NCBI RefSeq assembly: GCF_027941835.1
Contig: NZ_CP116005.1
Location: forward strand, 1,317,501 to 1,381,500
Source: Sphingosinicella microcystinivorans
GTDB lineage: Bacteria; Pseudomonadota; Alphaproteobacteria; Sphingomonadales; Sphingomonadaceae
DNA: 64,000 bases
Reading direction: 5' to 3'
Part shown: in pieces, positions 55,348 through 64,000 of the stretch
Position numbering within the stretch: position 1 is the stretch's first letter
Layout of the letters: each line of letters begins with the position of its first letter
Notes under the pieces: generated by a model
Told to the model about the DNA's origin: nothing
The model's database searches: none
The model's input: the letters and a program-made list of their open reading frames with translations, nothing else
Program-made: the position numbers and the translations under genes

Positions 55348-57054
55348 GTGAGATTTCCCCTGATGACTTCCTCCGCCCCCGTGCTTGCCAGGTACCAGGA
55401 TGTAAGCGAGGCGAAGGCCGGGGGAGCAACGTATACGCCGCAGCTTCTGTCGGATTTTGTAGCCGGGCAGATTCTGGCAGTCGCGAATCTGGGTGCCTCG
55501 CGTCCGCTTCGGGTCCTCGATCCTGCGATCGGGCATGGGGAGTTGCTGGTTAGCCTCCTCTCTCGTTTGGAAGGCAACGTAGAAGTTTTCGGTTACGAGA
55601 CCGATCCGGCGGCATTGCAGGTGGCCCGGGAGAGGCTGACGGGCTTGTTTCCCGATGCGACGCTGAATCTCTCGCTCGGCAGCTTCCTGGACCATGTGCT
55701 CGATGACCACTCCGGCGGTCCGTTCCCCACCGGCGAGCGCTATGACCTGATCATTGCGAATCCCCCTTACGTCCGAACCCAGATCATCGGCGCCGACAAG
55801 GCGCAACGCCTCGCCGAACAGTTCGGGTTGACCGGGCGTGTCGACCTCTATTTCGCATTTCTGCTCGGCATGGCGCGGGTCCTTCGGGAAGGCGGCACGT
55901 GCGGCATCATCGTCTCGAACCGTTTCATGACCACCAAGTCTGGTGCGACGGTGCGCGAGGCGCTTGCCCGCAAGCTCGATCTCAAGCGCATATTCGACCT
56001 GGGCGACACCAAGCTTTTCGACGCAGCGGTCTTGCCTGCCGTAATTATTGCAAACGGCCCCATGGCGGGCTCGGCTACCTCCGAGGCCCCCCGGTTCACG
56101 ACCATTTACGAGGCGAAAGGGAAAGCACCTTTGGCCACGGCGGAGAATGCGATTGCGGCTCTGGGCTTGTCCGGTGCCGTCGGGCTTTCCGACGGTCGGG
56201 TATTCGACGTGCAGCATGGGATGCTCCAGACAACCGCCGATGGGAGCGACGTTTGGCGGCTGGGTTCAGCCGGGGTCACTGCGTGGCTGGATGCCGTGGA
56301 AGCGAAGGCATGGGCTTGTTTTCGCGACATCGGCAAGGTTCGCGTCGGGGTGAAGACCACTGCGGACAAGATCTTCATTCGGCGGGAATGGAAAGACGAG
56401 CTCGAGCTCTTGCGGCCGCTGACGACACACAAAATCGCCCGGCGGTTTCGCGCCGATGTCCGTTCGGAGAAGATACGAATCCTCTATCCCCATGATACTG
56501 TCGACGGACGCCGGACAGCCGTTGATCTTGAGAAGTATCCCGCCAGCCGGGCATATCTCGAAGAACACCGGGAGAAGCTCGAGGGGCGGACATATGTGAT
56601 CGAAGGCGGCCGGAAGTGGTATGAGATTTGGGTGCCGCAAAACCCGTCCGACTGGTCCGGGCCCAAGCTCGTCTTTCGGGACATTTCCGAGCGACCGACT
56701 TTCTGGATCGACGTAGACGACACGATCGTCAACGGAGACTGCTACTGGCTGAAGCCCAGGCAGGGAATGGAAGGTGTCCTGTGGCTCGTCCTTGCCGTGG
56801 CGAACTCGACGTTCATAGAGCGCTTCTACGACACGCGGTTCAACAACAAGCTCTACGCCGGCCGCCGCCGTTTCATCACGCAGTACGTCGATGCGTTTCC
56901 TGTTCCCGATCCGAACACCGACATAGGGCAGGAGATTATCGAGAAAACGAGGCGTCTGTTTGACCGCGTCGGCGAGGATGACGCCCCCGCGCTGGAGCGG
57001 GAGTTGGATGGCCTCGTCTGGCGCGCCTTCGGGCTGTTACCGGAAGAAATCTGA
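55348..57054 (+). CDS. Type II N6-adenine DNA methyltransferase
   Basis: 568 residues. SAM-binding LDPAIGHGELL (57-67) and catalytic NPPY (138-141) followed by VRTQ, as in Eco57I/TaqI-type enzymes; the C-terminal ~250 residues hold the target-recognition part. GTG 55348 or ATG 55363 may be the start. It faces a restriction-endonuclease remnant and overlaps it by 18 bases, so the pair was a restriction-modification system. The methylation sequence cannot be read here. Confidence 0.88.
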   Translation: MRFPLMTSSAPVLARYQDVSEAKAGGATYTPQLLSDFVAGQILAVANLGASRPLRVLDPAIGHGELLVSLLSRLEGNVEVFGYETDPAALQVARERLTGLFPDATLNLSLGSFLDHVLDDHSGGPFPTGERYDLIIANPPYVRTQIIGADKAQRLAEQFGLTGRVDLYFAFLLGMARVLREGGTCGIIVSNRFMTTKSGATVREALARKLDLKRIFDLGDTKLFDAAVLPAVIIANGPMAGSATSEAPRFTTIYEAKGKAPLATAENAIAALGLSGAVGLSDGRVFDVQHGMLQTTADGSDVWRLGSAGVTAWLDAVEAKAWACFRDIGKVRVGVKTTADKIFIRREWKDELELLRPLTTHKIARRFRADVRSEKIRILYPHDTVDGRRTAVDLEKYPASRAYLEEHREKLEGRTYVIEGGRKWYEIWVPQNPSDWSGPKLVFRDISERPTFWIDVDDTIVNGDCYWLKPRQGMEGVLWLVLAVANSTFIERFYDTRFNNKLYAGRRRFITQYVDAFPVPDPNTDIGQEIIEKTRRLFDRVGEDDAPALERELDGLVWRAFGLLPEEI

Positions 57055-57418
57055 CGGCAGGGGGATTTGGAGCTTCTTGTTGAGCACCTTGCCTTGGAAT
57101 TGAGGAAAGCGGCTGAAGAAGCTTTCGCCCGGCGTGAGATAGAAACGGGTCAAGGTGACGGTGACACCGTCTGTCTGCGCGTAAAAAATCGCATAGCGAA
57201 CATCGCAATGACGTATCTGCCGACCTGCGATTTGCGGCACGTCCAGAGCCGCTTCACTGTCGGGACAGACCAGCCCCAGATCGATAGTCGGAGAGGTCTG
57301 CAACTTGACCTCGAGGAGCTGTTGGCGAACGTCCGGGAAGCGCCCGTCATCTCGATAGTCGGCAAAGCCAAGTTCTCGGCAAACCAGTTCGTGCAGGGCG
57401 GCCCCGCGATTGCGCACC
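57037..57418 (-). pseudogene. Restriction endonuclease C-terminal remnant
   Basis: About 125 codons ending at 57037, with a PD-(D/E)xK-like centre: FPDVRQQLLEVKLQTSP. The upstream part is cut by the left end of the IS21 element at 57419. There is no intact N-terminal half on the other side of the element, because only 160 bases separate it from the LuxR-type gene. An open frame without a start continues through the IS end to a TGA at 57520; I consider this chance. Confidence 0.65.
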
Positions 57419-57537
57419 TGATTGAGGATCAGCGTGCAATAGGCACCCCCTTCGTGGGGTGATCGGCGTGCAAAAAGGACCCCTTCATCCCGGGGATTTA
57501 GTCGGCCGACTGGTTTTGATCAGTTGGCGAGAACGGG

Positions 57538-59052
57538 ATGTTGATCGTGGAGACAGTGGTTCGGATTCGGCGTGAGCATGCAGCGGGTAAGGCGATCAAG
57601 GCGATCGCTCGTGACCTTCGTTTGTCGCGGAAGGTCGTCCGCAAAGCGATCCGGTCGCCGGAGGCGGCGTTCAACTATCAGCGCAAAGTCCAGCCGCTGC
57701 CGCGGATCGGTCCTTATCAGGATCGTCTCGATGCGCTGCTTGAGGAGAACGAAGGTCGCGGCCGCCGCGATCGGCTACGGATGACGCGTATCCATGACCT
57801 GCTGGTGCGCGAGGGGTTCGATGGATCCTATGATGCGGTGCGCCGCTATGCGGCGCGCTGGCGTGCTGCGCGGCGGAAGGATGCTGGCGAAGGCGCACCG
57901 GCGTTCATCCCGATGACCTTCCAGCCGGGTGAGGCCTACCAGTTCGACTGGAGCCACGAGGATGTGGAGATCGCCGGCAAGCCGATGCGGGTGAAGGTGG
58001 CGCATATGCGTCTCTGCGACTCGCGCGCACCCTATGTCCGAGCCTATCCGCGCGAGGGCCAGGAGATGCTGTTCGATGCCCATGCCCGGGCGTTCGCGTT
58101 CTTCGGCGGTGTGCCGCGACGCGGTATCTACGATAATATGAAGACGGCGGTGACGGCCGTGTTCACCGGCAAGGAGCGTGTGTTCAACCGCCGCTTCCTG
58201 ATCATGACCGATCATTACATGGTCGAGCCGACCGCCTGCTCGCCGGCGGCGGGATGGGAGAAGGGCCAGGTCGAGCAGCAGGTCCAGACGATCCGAGGCC
58301 GCTTCTTCCAGCCGCGACTCCGGTTCGCCAGCCTGGCCGAGCTCAACGGGTGGCTGGAGGCCGAGTGCCGGCGCTGGGCCGAGCATCATGCCCATCCCGA
58401 ACGCGGGGATATTACCGTCGCCGAGGCGCTGGATATGGAGCGACCGGCCCTGCAGCCGATCCTGGCACCGTTCGACGGCTTCCATGAGAGCGAGCATGCC
58501 GTCACCGGCACCTGCCTCATCAGCTTCGATCGCAACCGCTACTCGGTCATGTCGACGGCCGCACGCCGGACCGTTCAGGTGCGCTCCTATGCCGATCGCA
58601 TCGTCATACGCTGCGGCGATGCGATCGTCGGGGAGCATGAGCGCCACTTCGGTCGGAACCGCACGATATACGATCCCTGGCATTATCTGCCGGTCCTCGC
58701 GCACAAGCCCGGCGCGCTGCGTAACGGCGCACCGTTCCAGGACTGGGATCTGCCGCCCGCCCTGCACCGATTACGGCGAAGGCTCGGCACCGGGGACGAG
58801 GCCGATCGCAGGTTCGTGCGGGTCCTCTCGGCGGTGCTCACCGATGGCCTGGAGCCGGTAGAGGCTGCCGTGCGCGAAGCGTTGGCGAACGGAACGGCCA
58901 GCGACGAGCTGATCCTCAACATCCTCTCCCGGCGCCGCGAGCCGGCGACACCCCACAGCATCGTCACTTCGGAAGACCGGATGCTGCAGCATCCTCCGCT
59001 CGCCGACTGTGCCCGCTATGATCTGCTGCGAGGCTATGATGCAGCGGCATGA
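57538..59052 (+). CDS. istA: IS21-family transposase IstA
   Basis: 504 residues. N-terminal HTH ([20 protein letters not shown]), then a DDE integrase core with FDWSHED, the middle [11 protein letters not shown] and the acidic [11 protein letters not shown]. The C-terminal beta domain (SFDRNRYSV) is typical of IstA. It works with the IstB ATPase to move the element. istB starts 17 bases before the istA stop. Confidence 0.95.
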   Translation: MLIVETVVRIRREHAAGKAIKAIARDLRLSRKVVRKAIRSPEAAFNYQRKVQPLPRIGPYQDRLDALLEENEGRGRRDRLRMTRIHDLLVREGFDGSYDAVRRYAARWRAARRKDAGEGAPAFIPMTFQPGEAYQFDWSHEDVEIAGKPMRVKVAHMRLCDSRAPYVRAYPREGQEMLFDAHARAFAFFGGVPRRGIYDNMKTAVTAVFTGKERVFNRRFLIMTDHYMVEPTACSPAAGWEKGQVEQQVQTIRGRFFQPRLRFASLAELNGWLEAECRRWAEHHAHPERGDITVAEALDMERPALQPILAPFDGFHESEHAVTGTCLISFDRNRYSVMSTAARRTVQVRSYADRIVIRCGDAIVGEHERHFGRNRTIYDPWHYLPVLAHKPGALRNGAPFQDWDLPPALHRLRRRLGTGDEADRRFVRVLSAVLTDGLEPVEAAVREALANGTASDELILNILSRRREPATPHSIVTSEDRMLQHPPLADCARYDLLRGYDAAA

Positions 59053-59767
59053 TATGATCGACACGATGCGCGGCCTCGGACTCAAGGGCATGGCGGCGGC
59101 GTTCGACGAGGCGGTCACCACCGGCCTCCAGCGCAAGCGCACCACCATGGAGATACTGACCGACCTGCTCCGTGCTGAGGCGACCCACCGGGATGCAGCC
59201 TCCATCCGCTATCGGATGACGGCTGCGAGGCTGCCCGTGGTGAAGGACCTGGAGCGGTTCAGCTTCGAGGGCACACCGATCAATGAGGAGATGATCCGCT
59301 CCCTTCACGATGGCTCCTTCCTCCCGCCTCGCCGCAATATCGTGCTGGTCGGCGGCACGGGGACAGGCAAGACCCACCTCGCCATCGCGATCACCGCCAA
59401 TGTCGTGCGAAGGGGCGCTCGCGCCCGCTACTTCAACACCGTCGATCTGGTGACACGCCTCGAAGAGGAGACCCGGATCGGCAAAGGCGGGACCCTGGCG
59501 GCGCAGCTGTCGCGGCTCGACCTGATCGTGCTCGACGAGCTCGGTTATCTGCCGTTCGCCCGCTCGGGAGGGCAGTTGCTGTTCCACCTCATCAGCAAGC
59601 TTTATGAGCGGACCAGCGTCATCATCACCACGAACCTCGCCTTCGGCGAATGGCCGACCGTGTTCGGCGATCCCAAGATGACCACGGCGCTGCTCGACCG
59701 CGTCACCCACCACTGCGATATCGTCGAGACGGGCAACGACAGCTGGCGCTTCAAAAACCGCAGCTGA
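59036..59767 (+). CDS. istB: IS21-family helper ATPase IstB
   Basis: 243 residues from ATG 59036, which overlaps istA. AAA+ ATPase with Walker [12 protein letters not shown], Walker B-type [12 protein letters not shown], and [11 protein letters not shown]. It loads target DNA for IstA. The last ~106 codons are duplicated without change in the island at 35641. Confidence 0.95.
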   Translation: MMQRHDMIDTMRGLGLKGMAAAFDEAVTTGLQRKRTTMEILTDLLRAEATHRDAASIRYRMTAARLPVVKDLERFSFEGTPINEEMIRSLHDGSFLPPRRNIVLVGGTGTGKTHLAIAITANVVRRGARARYFNTVDLVTRLEEETRIGKGGTLAAQLSRLDLIVLDELGYLPFARSGGQLLFHLISKLYERTSVIITTNLAFGEWPTVFGDPKMTTALLDRVTHHCDIVETGNDSWRFKNRS

Positions 59768-59949
59768 CAGCCACCTTCGGCGCCTTCAAAAATCTATCTT
59801 GCGCTGCGCGCGCCTCCGGTCGGGCTACGCCCGCCCTCCGCCGCACGCAGCGCAAGGCCATCTTCAACAAACCAGCATCATATTATCCGAAAAGGGGGTC
59901 CCTCTTCGACGCCGATCGGGGGTCCCTTTTGAACGCCGTTTGACACACC

Positions 59950-60111
59950 GAAAGCTCGCCGCCTAATATCAACCCCAAGACGAGGCTCGCACTCCGATAA
60001 TTTACGCCGCGAGTTGCGCCAAATGTTCTGACGACGGACACCCTGGAGAATGCCGGATGGACCAGAATTTGAATGCTTCTTCGGGATCCATTTGAGCAGG
60101 GTCTCGGATAA
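59950..60111. other. Short gap between IS21 and the LuxR-type gene
   Basis: 162 bases without a recognisable gene or promoter. An open frame on the minus strand has no family likeness. Confidence 0.5.
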
Positions 60112-62868
60112 TTGACCTCAAAATCGGACCGGAGCGCTCCCAAGGACCCAGCCTGGCTGATCGCCAGCAAGTTGAAGCCGTCAGCCTCTGCCGGTCATTT
60201 GGTCAAGCGCTCGGCCTTGTTGGAAAAATTGAATGCCGCCCTAGGCGTCCGCCTAACACTGGTCCGCGCTCCGGCTGGGTTTGGCAAGACGACCTTGCTC
60301 CAGCAATTTTATGCGAGGCTGAGCGAGGAGGGAATTGCGGTCTGCTGGCTGACGCTGGACGAGGAGGACGGGAAGGGCGGACAGTTTCTCGCCTACCTGT
60401 CCGGGGCGCTCGTCCGGGCGGGAATATTGGAGGGCATACCTTCGCCGGTAGCGATCGATGATGCCAATACCCCGCCGGATCGATCGATCCTATCGTCGCT
60501 GCTCAACCAGCTAGCCGCGACCGATCGGGACATCGTCTTGATCCTGGACGATTATCACCGGGTGCAATCGGCGGAGGTCGATTCCCAATTCGGCTTCTTC
60601 ATTCGGCACCTTTCGGCCAACGTGCACCTTATCGTGTCATCCCGGGAAACGCCGGGTTTCGAATGGACGTCATGCCGTACGAACGGTGGCTTGCTCGACA
60701 TTGGCTCAAGCCATCTCCAATTCGCGCTGGAAGAGACCGGAGCTCTGGTGAACGGCCAGCAGCAGAAACAAAATGCGGCATGCCTGTCCGACGTTCAGGT
60801 CGAGAGGTTATTCCTGCTCACCGAAGGTTGGGTGATGGGAATCCAGTTGGCTTCGGCTTGGCTCACCAACGTTTCCTTCGATCCATCGCGGCTCGACGAC
60901 TATTCCGGGCAGTCGGCAGAGGTAGCCGATTATCTAGCCGAACAGGTGTACCGACATTTGCCGGCCACCATTCAGGATTTCCTCGTCAAGACGTCCGTCC
61001 TCGAACGGTTCAACGGAGACCTCTGCAACGAGATTTGCGACTTCACGGAGAGCTGGCGTATCATTGAGGAATTGGAGTGCCGCAACTTGTTCATCTTCTT
61101 CCTGGACAAGGATCGTGAGTGGGCCCGCTACCACCAGCTCTTTTCGGACTTTCTGCAGCGCAAGCTTCGGAGAAACGGCCACGGAAGCGTCGAGGCGATT
61201 CATCGCAAGGCGGCAGAATGGTTCCTGCAGCAGGGTGACATTACCGGGGCCATTCATCACGCCCTCAACGCCAATGACGCCGATAATTGTGCGAGCATCA
61301 TTGACCGCGCAGGGGGATGGCGGCTGGCGATCAACGGTTATGCGGGTCGGTTGAGGCATGCTTTCGCGAAGATACCCGATGATGTCCTGAAGCTTTATCC
61401 CAGGGCTTGGCTCGCCCACATATTGCTGAGCGGAAAGGCCGGTGGCCAAATCGAGGCGCGCGCTAAGCTCCAGGCGCTTCAGGTCGAGATCGAAGGTTCC
61501 CCAGCCTTGCAGGAGCTTGGGGATGAGCTCATCGCCGTCAAATTCCTGCTCTTCGCCTTCGAAGACCGCCTTCACGACGCGGTCGTGCTTCGCGACCTGG
61601 AAAGGGCGGTGGAGAAGATCGGTGCCTCGAAGGACCTGATTGCGGGCATCCTCGGCAACCAATTATGTGCTCTTTACGTCACCACGGGCAGGTTCACGGA
61701 GTGCCTGGCCGTAGGCGCGCGCGCGGAACAGCATGTGCGCGTTGCCGGCAATGCTTATTCGGAGCTTTTTGTCGGAATGCACATGGCGCAGGCCCATCTC
61801 GGCCAGGGTAACCTCGACGAAGCCGACACGGCCTATCGCGACGTCTACCAGCGTCTTCATGCGTCGTTCCGGATGGACGACGATCTAGTCGGAACGCTGC
61901 AGACTTTGCTCGCCGAAACCGCCTATGAGCGGGATAATCTTCTGGAAGCGCAAGCCTTTCTCGAGCAGTCACTTCCTTCGTTGGAGCGGATCGGAGGCTG
62001 GTTCGACGTATTTGCGGCCGGTTACGGGACCGCTGCGTCTCTCGCGCACGCCAGGCATGACATCGGCGCGGCGATGGCCGTCCTCGATCGCGCGGAGGAG
62101 CTTGCCAAGCGTGGCGGCTTTGCGCGGCTGCCGCAGTTCGTCGTGGCCCAGCGCGTGCGGGAACTGACGCTGGCCGGCCAGATCGATTTGGCCGACAAAT
62201 TCGCGGAAAGGCTCGACGCTATCCCTGCTCCGGGACTCTCCGGCAGTGCGGATATGGTTAGCTGGCGCCTGCAGGAGGCCGTCTTCACCGCCCTGGCCAG
62301 GCTCGAAATAGCCAAAGGCAATCCCGATCTGGCGCTCTCCTTGCTGCAGCGGTTGCGCGCCCAGGCGGAACGCGAGCGGCATGTTCGCACTTTGATCAAG
62401 CTCGATCTGCTGCAAGCCATGGCCCAGGACTTGGCGGGTCGGCGCGCCATGGCGATGGCCAGCCTCGAATCCTGTCTCGATCGCGCGGCACCTTTGGGTT
62501 TCCTCAGGACGTTGCTGGACGAAGGCGAGCCGATGAAAAGGCTGCTTGGGCTTTTTGATGCCAGCAGGCGGGCATCACCGGTTGTGAGGACCTATGTGGC
62601 GCGGCTCAGGGATGATGATAACCGTCCCCGAGTGCCGCTGACGGCGCGCGAGACGCAAATATTGGCCCTGTTGGTTGCCGGCTATTCGACCAAGGAAATG
62701 GCCTATGACCTCAATCTGGGCATGAACACGATCAAGTATCATCGTCGCAACGTATTCGATAAATTGGGCGTTCGGTCCCGGTCCGAAGCCATTGCTGTGG
62801 CACGGCAGCGCGGCGGACTGCCCATCGCTTCGGGCGGAGGTTCGAAAGCGGTCCCCTCCATCGACTAA
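60112..62868 (+). CDS. MalT-like LuxR-family regulator (ATP-dependent)
   Basis: 918 residues from TTG 60112. STAND-type ATPase in the first ~300 residues: Walker A APAGFGKTTLLQQF near residue 50 and LILDDYHRV. A middle of TPR-like helices follows, and a C-terminal LuxR HTH (LTARETQILALLVAGYSTKE, with NTIKYHRRNVFDKLG). MalT-type proteins bind a small molecule and switch on uptake genes. The TonB receptor gene downstream, in the same direction, is the likely target. Ribosome site weak. Confidence 0.88.
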   Translation: MTSKSDRSAPKDPAWLIASKLKPSASAGHLVKRSALLEKLNAALGVRLTLVRAPAGFGKTTLLQQFYARLSEEGIAVCWLTLDEEDGKGGQFLAYLSGALVRAGILEGIPSPVAIDDANTPPDRSILSSLLNQLAATDRDIVLILDDYHRVQSAEVDSQFGFFIRHLSANVHLIVSSRETPGFEWTSCRTNGGLLDIGSSHLQFALEETGALVNGQQQKQNAACLSDVQVERLFLLTEGWVMGIQLASAWLTNVSFDPSRLDDYSGQSAEVADYLAEQVYRHLPATIQDFLVKTSVLERFNGDLCNEICDFTESWRIIEELECRNLFIFFLDKDREWARYHQLFSDFLQRKLRRNGHGSVEAIHRKAAEWFLQQGDITGAIHHALNANDADNCASIIDRAGGWRLAINGYAGRLRHAFAKIPDDVLKLYPRAWLAHILLSGKAGGQIEARAKLQALQVEIEGSPALQELGDELIAVKFLLFAFEDRLHDAVVLRDLERAVEKIGASKDLIAGILGNQLCALYVTTGRFTECLAVGARAEQHVRVAGNAYSELFVGMHMAQAHLGQGNLDEADTAYRDVYQRLHASFRMDDDLVGTLQTLLAETAYERDNLLEAQAFLEQSLPSLERIGGWFDVFAAGYGTAASLAHARHDIGAAMAVLDRAEELAKRGGFARLPQFVVAQRVRELTLAGQIDLADKFAERLDAIPAPGLSGSADMVSWRLQEAVFTALARLEIAKGNPDLALSLLQRLRAQAERERHVRTLIKLDLLQAMAQDLAGRRAMAMASLESCLDRAAPLGFLRTLLDEGEPMKRLLGLFDASRRASPVVRTYVARLRDDDNRPRVPLTARETQILALLVAGYSTKEMAYDLNLGMNTIKYHRRNVFDKLGVRSRSEAIAVARQRGGLPIASGGGSKAVPSID

Positions 62869-63069
62869 CGCCTCGGATCCGTGTGGCGGCCAGTTTGAGG
62901 TGGCCCAGCCGCCCGACCCCACCCTTTTTCTCGATTCAGCTAAAAGCGCCCCACCCTTTTTGGCCAATAGTGCGGCCCACTCTCCGAGCGCACATTCCAT
63001 TTCAGACGCGAGGGTCACCAGCCTCGTCGCGGACAGGGAATTAGGACCGCCCGGTTCCTGCCCAGTCTC

Positions 63070-64000
63070 ATGACATTTGGGAGAACGATCTTGAACTCAT
63101 TATCAAGCGCCCCGTCCGATCCAGTCCACGGCGCTCATGCTGGAGCATGGTCGTCGCCCTGTTGGACACGCTCCGCCTGCTCCGCTCTCGCCTTGGTTCT
63201 GGGCCTCGCCCATCCAAGTGTCGTCCAGGCCCAGGAAGTTTCGAGCGAGACGGCCGCCCAGGCCGAGAATGACTCGAAATCGTCGCCCAGCGTCGAGAAA
63301 GGCGGGCTGGAAGAGATTGTCGTCACCGCCACCAAGACTGGCGTGACCCGGCTTCAGGAAACGCCCATTTCGATCACCGCTTTCGCGGCGGAAGCGCTCG
63401 AGCGCTCCAATCTGGAAAGCATAAAGGATATAGGCGCGCTGGTGCCGGGCCTCAGCGTTGCCAACAACGCATCCTACGCCCAGCTCTATATTCGCGGGAT
63501 AGGCACCAACAACGTCTTCACCGGGTCGGACCCGAGCGTAACCGTCCATCTTGACGGCGTCTACCTGGCCCGGCCCACGATGATCTTCACGGATTTCGTC
63601 GACGTCGATCGCATCGAAGTGCTCCGCGGACCGCAGGGTACGCTTTACGGGCGCAACTCGGCCGGGGGCACGATCAACATCATCTCCAAACTACCCACGA
63701 ACAACTTCGGGCTGAAACTGACCGCCGGCTATGGAAGCTATGACCGCCTCCGGCTCTCGGGAAGCGTCAGTGGTCCGATTGTCCAGGATAAGGTGATGGC
63801 CAGCCTCGCCGCAATCCATACAAGAAGCGACGGCTATGTTAACAATATCAATACCGAGCCGGGGTCGCGCGATCTTAACAATGAAAATAGCTATGCGGTG
63901 CGCGGCACCTTGCTTTTCGCCCTCGGCGACCGGACGGACTTGGTTCTGACCGGCGACTATAATTATTACAAGACGCGGGGCAATGCGATGAAGCCCCTTT
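63070..64000 (+). CDS. TonB-dependent receptor, N-terminal part (cut by window edge)
   Basis: At least 310 residues, open to the end of the window. A long N-terminal region with a hydrophobic signal segment (CSALALVLGLAHPSVVQAQ) is followed by a TonB box (LEEIVVTATKTG) and a plug with LVPGLSVANNAS, YIRGIGTNN and VLRGPQGTLYGRNSAGG. ATG 63070 is used; TTG 63091, preceded by GGGAGAA, may be the true start. Ligand unknown. It follows the MalT-like regulator by 200 bases. Confidence 0.88.
   Translation, partial: MTFGRTILNSLSSAPSDPVHGAHAGAWSSPCWTRSACSALALVLGLAHPSVVQAQEVSSETAAQAENDSKSSPSVEKGGLEEIVVTATKTGVTRLQETPISITAFAAEALERSNLESIKDIGALVPGLSVANNASYAQLYIRGIGTNNVFTGSDPSVTVHLDGVYLARPTMIFTDFVDVDRIEVLRGPQGTLYGRNSAGGTINIISKLPTNNFGLKLTAGYGSYDRLRLSGSVSGPIVQDKVMASLAAIHTRSDGYVNNINTEPGSRDLNNENSYAVRGTLLFALGDRTDLVLTGDYNYYKTRGNAMKPL

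Larger units (their letters stand above)
57419..59945 (+). mobile_element. Complete IS21-family insertion sequence
   Basis: About 2.5 kb with istA and istB. Ends begin TG and finish CA. Terminal motifs repeat: GGCGTTCAAAAGGGACCCC at the right end (read inward) matches GGCGTGCAAAAAGGACCCC at 57466-57484 in 17 of 19 bases, and a second copy lies outside it on the left. CACC flanks both sides (57415-57418, 59946-59949), a possible 4-base target duplication. Confidence 0.88.

Noticed and set aside
57419-57520. Continuation of the restriction enzyme into the IS
   Set aside because: The frame stays open for about 33 codons and looks protein-like, but the DNA there contains the IS terminal motifs (17 of 19 bases shared with the right end) and no start codon.
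59883-60170. Minus-strand 95-codon frame as the missing nuclease N-terminus
   Set aside because: It joins in frame if the IS is removed, but most of it overlaps the LuxR-type gene and has no nuclease features.

Overview
The window is high-GC DNA with dense, short-gapped genes and several TonB-dependent receptors. It carries an SdpR/SdpI pair, an OpgG/OpgH glucan locus, an OlsB-like acyltransferase and a lolA-xthA-ribA-ldt neighbourhood. Together these point to an alphaproteobacterium of the order Sphingomonadales. Genus and species cannot be read from the sequence alone.

Layout. 1-15162 is conserved chromosome: leuS (cut by the left edge) with a DUF3576 lipoprotein, an outer-membrane protein behind a Pho-box-like site, a ThiE-like protein, YggS, a saccharopine-dehydrogenase-like oxidoreductase, a MerR regulator divergent from a CDF metal exporter, an xthA-ribA-L,D-transpeptidase operon with overlapping TTGA junctions, lolA, ftsK, a UbiH-type hydroxylase, and a translationally coupled thioredoxin/TPR - LON-domain - Trm112 operon.

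15163-38184 is a tRNA-Gly(GCC) with a ~23 kb genomic island at its 3' end, bounded by 46-bp perfect direct repeats (15193-15238 and 38139-38184). A tyrosine integrase lies just inside the right repeat. The left part of the island carries a DUF433/DUF5615 toxin-antitoxin pair. Next comes a plasmid-like core: an ArdC antirestriction protein, a very long ParB-like protein, two small unknowns, a 1459-residue methyltransferase plus strawberry-notch helicase, a toprim protein and a DUF2493 protein. A copper cargo operon follows (DUF2946, DUF2244, small ORF, PCu(A)C chaperone, SCO, Met-rich TonB receptor, its own TonB). The right part has a Fic protein, a 498-bp IS21-family fragment and decayed genes. 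No conjugation genes are visible.

38185-55340 is chromosome again. It holds a phosphate-scavenging locus (TonB receptor, metallophosphatase, beta-propeller phytase), opgG/opgH, a YbaN-like membrane protein, sdpR/sdpI, an OlsB-like acyltransferase, a serine hydrolase, a flavodoxin-fold oxidoreductase, sdaA, an acyl-CoA dehydrogenase and an EamA transporter.

55348-64000 is a second accessory patch: an N6-adenine DNA methyltransferase facing the C-terminal stub of a probable restriction enzyme, a complete IS21-family element (57419-59945) whose right 498 bp are identical to the island fragment, a MalT-like LuxR regulator, and a TonB-dependent receptor cut by the right edge.

The strongest candidates for something new are the island core (anti-restriction plus DNA-maintenance genes without transfer or replication genes), the nested inverted repeat before the DUF2493 gene, the candidate small RNAs at about 8516-8617 and 11823-11940, and the Fic promoter with repeated TTTGATG sites.
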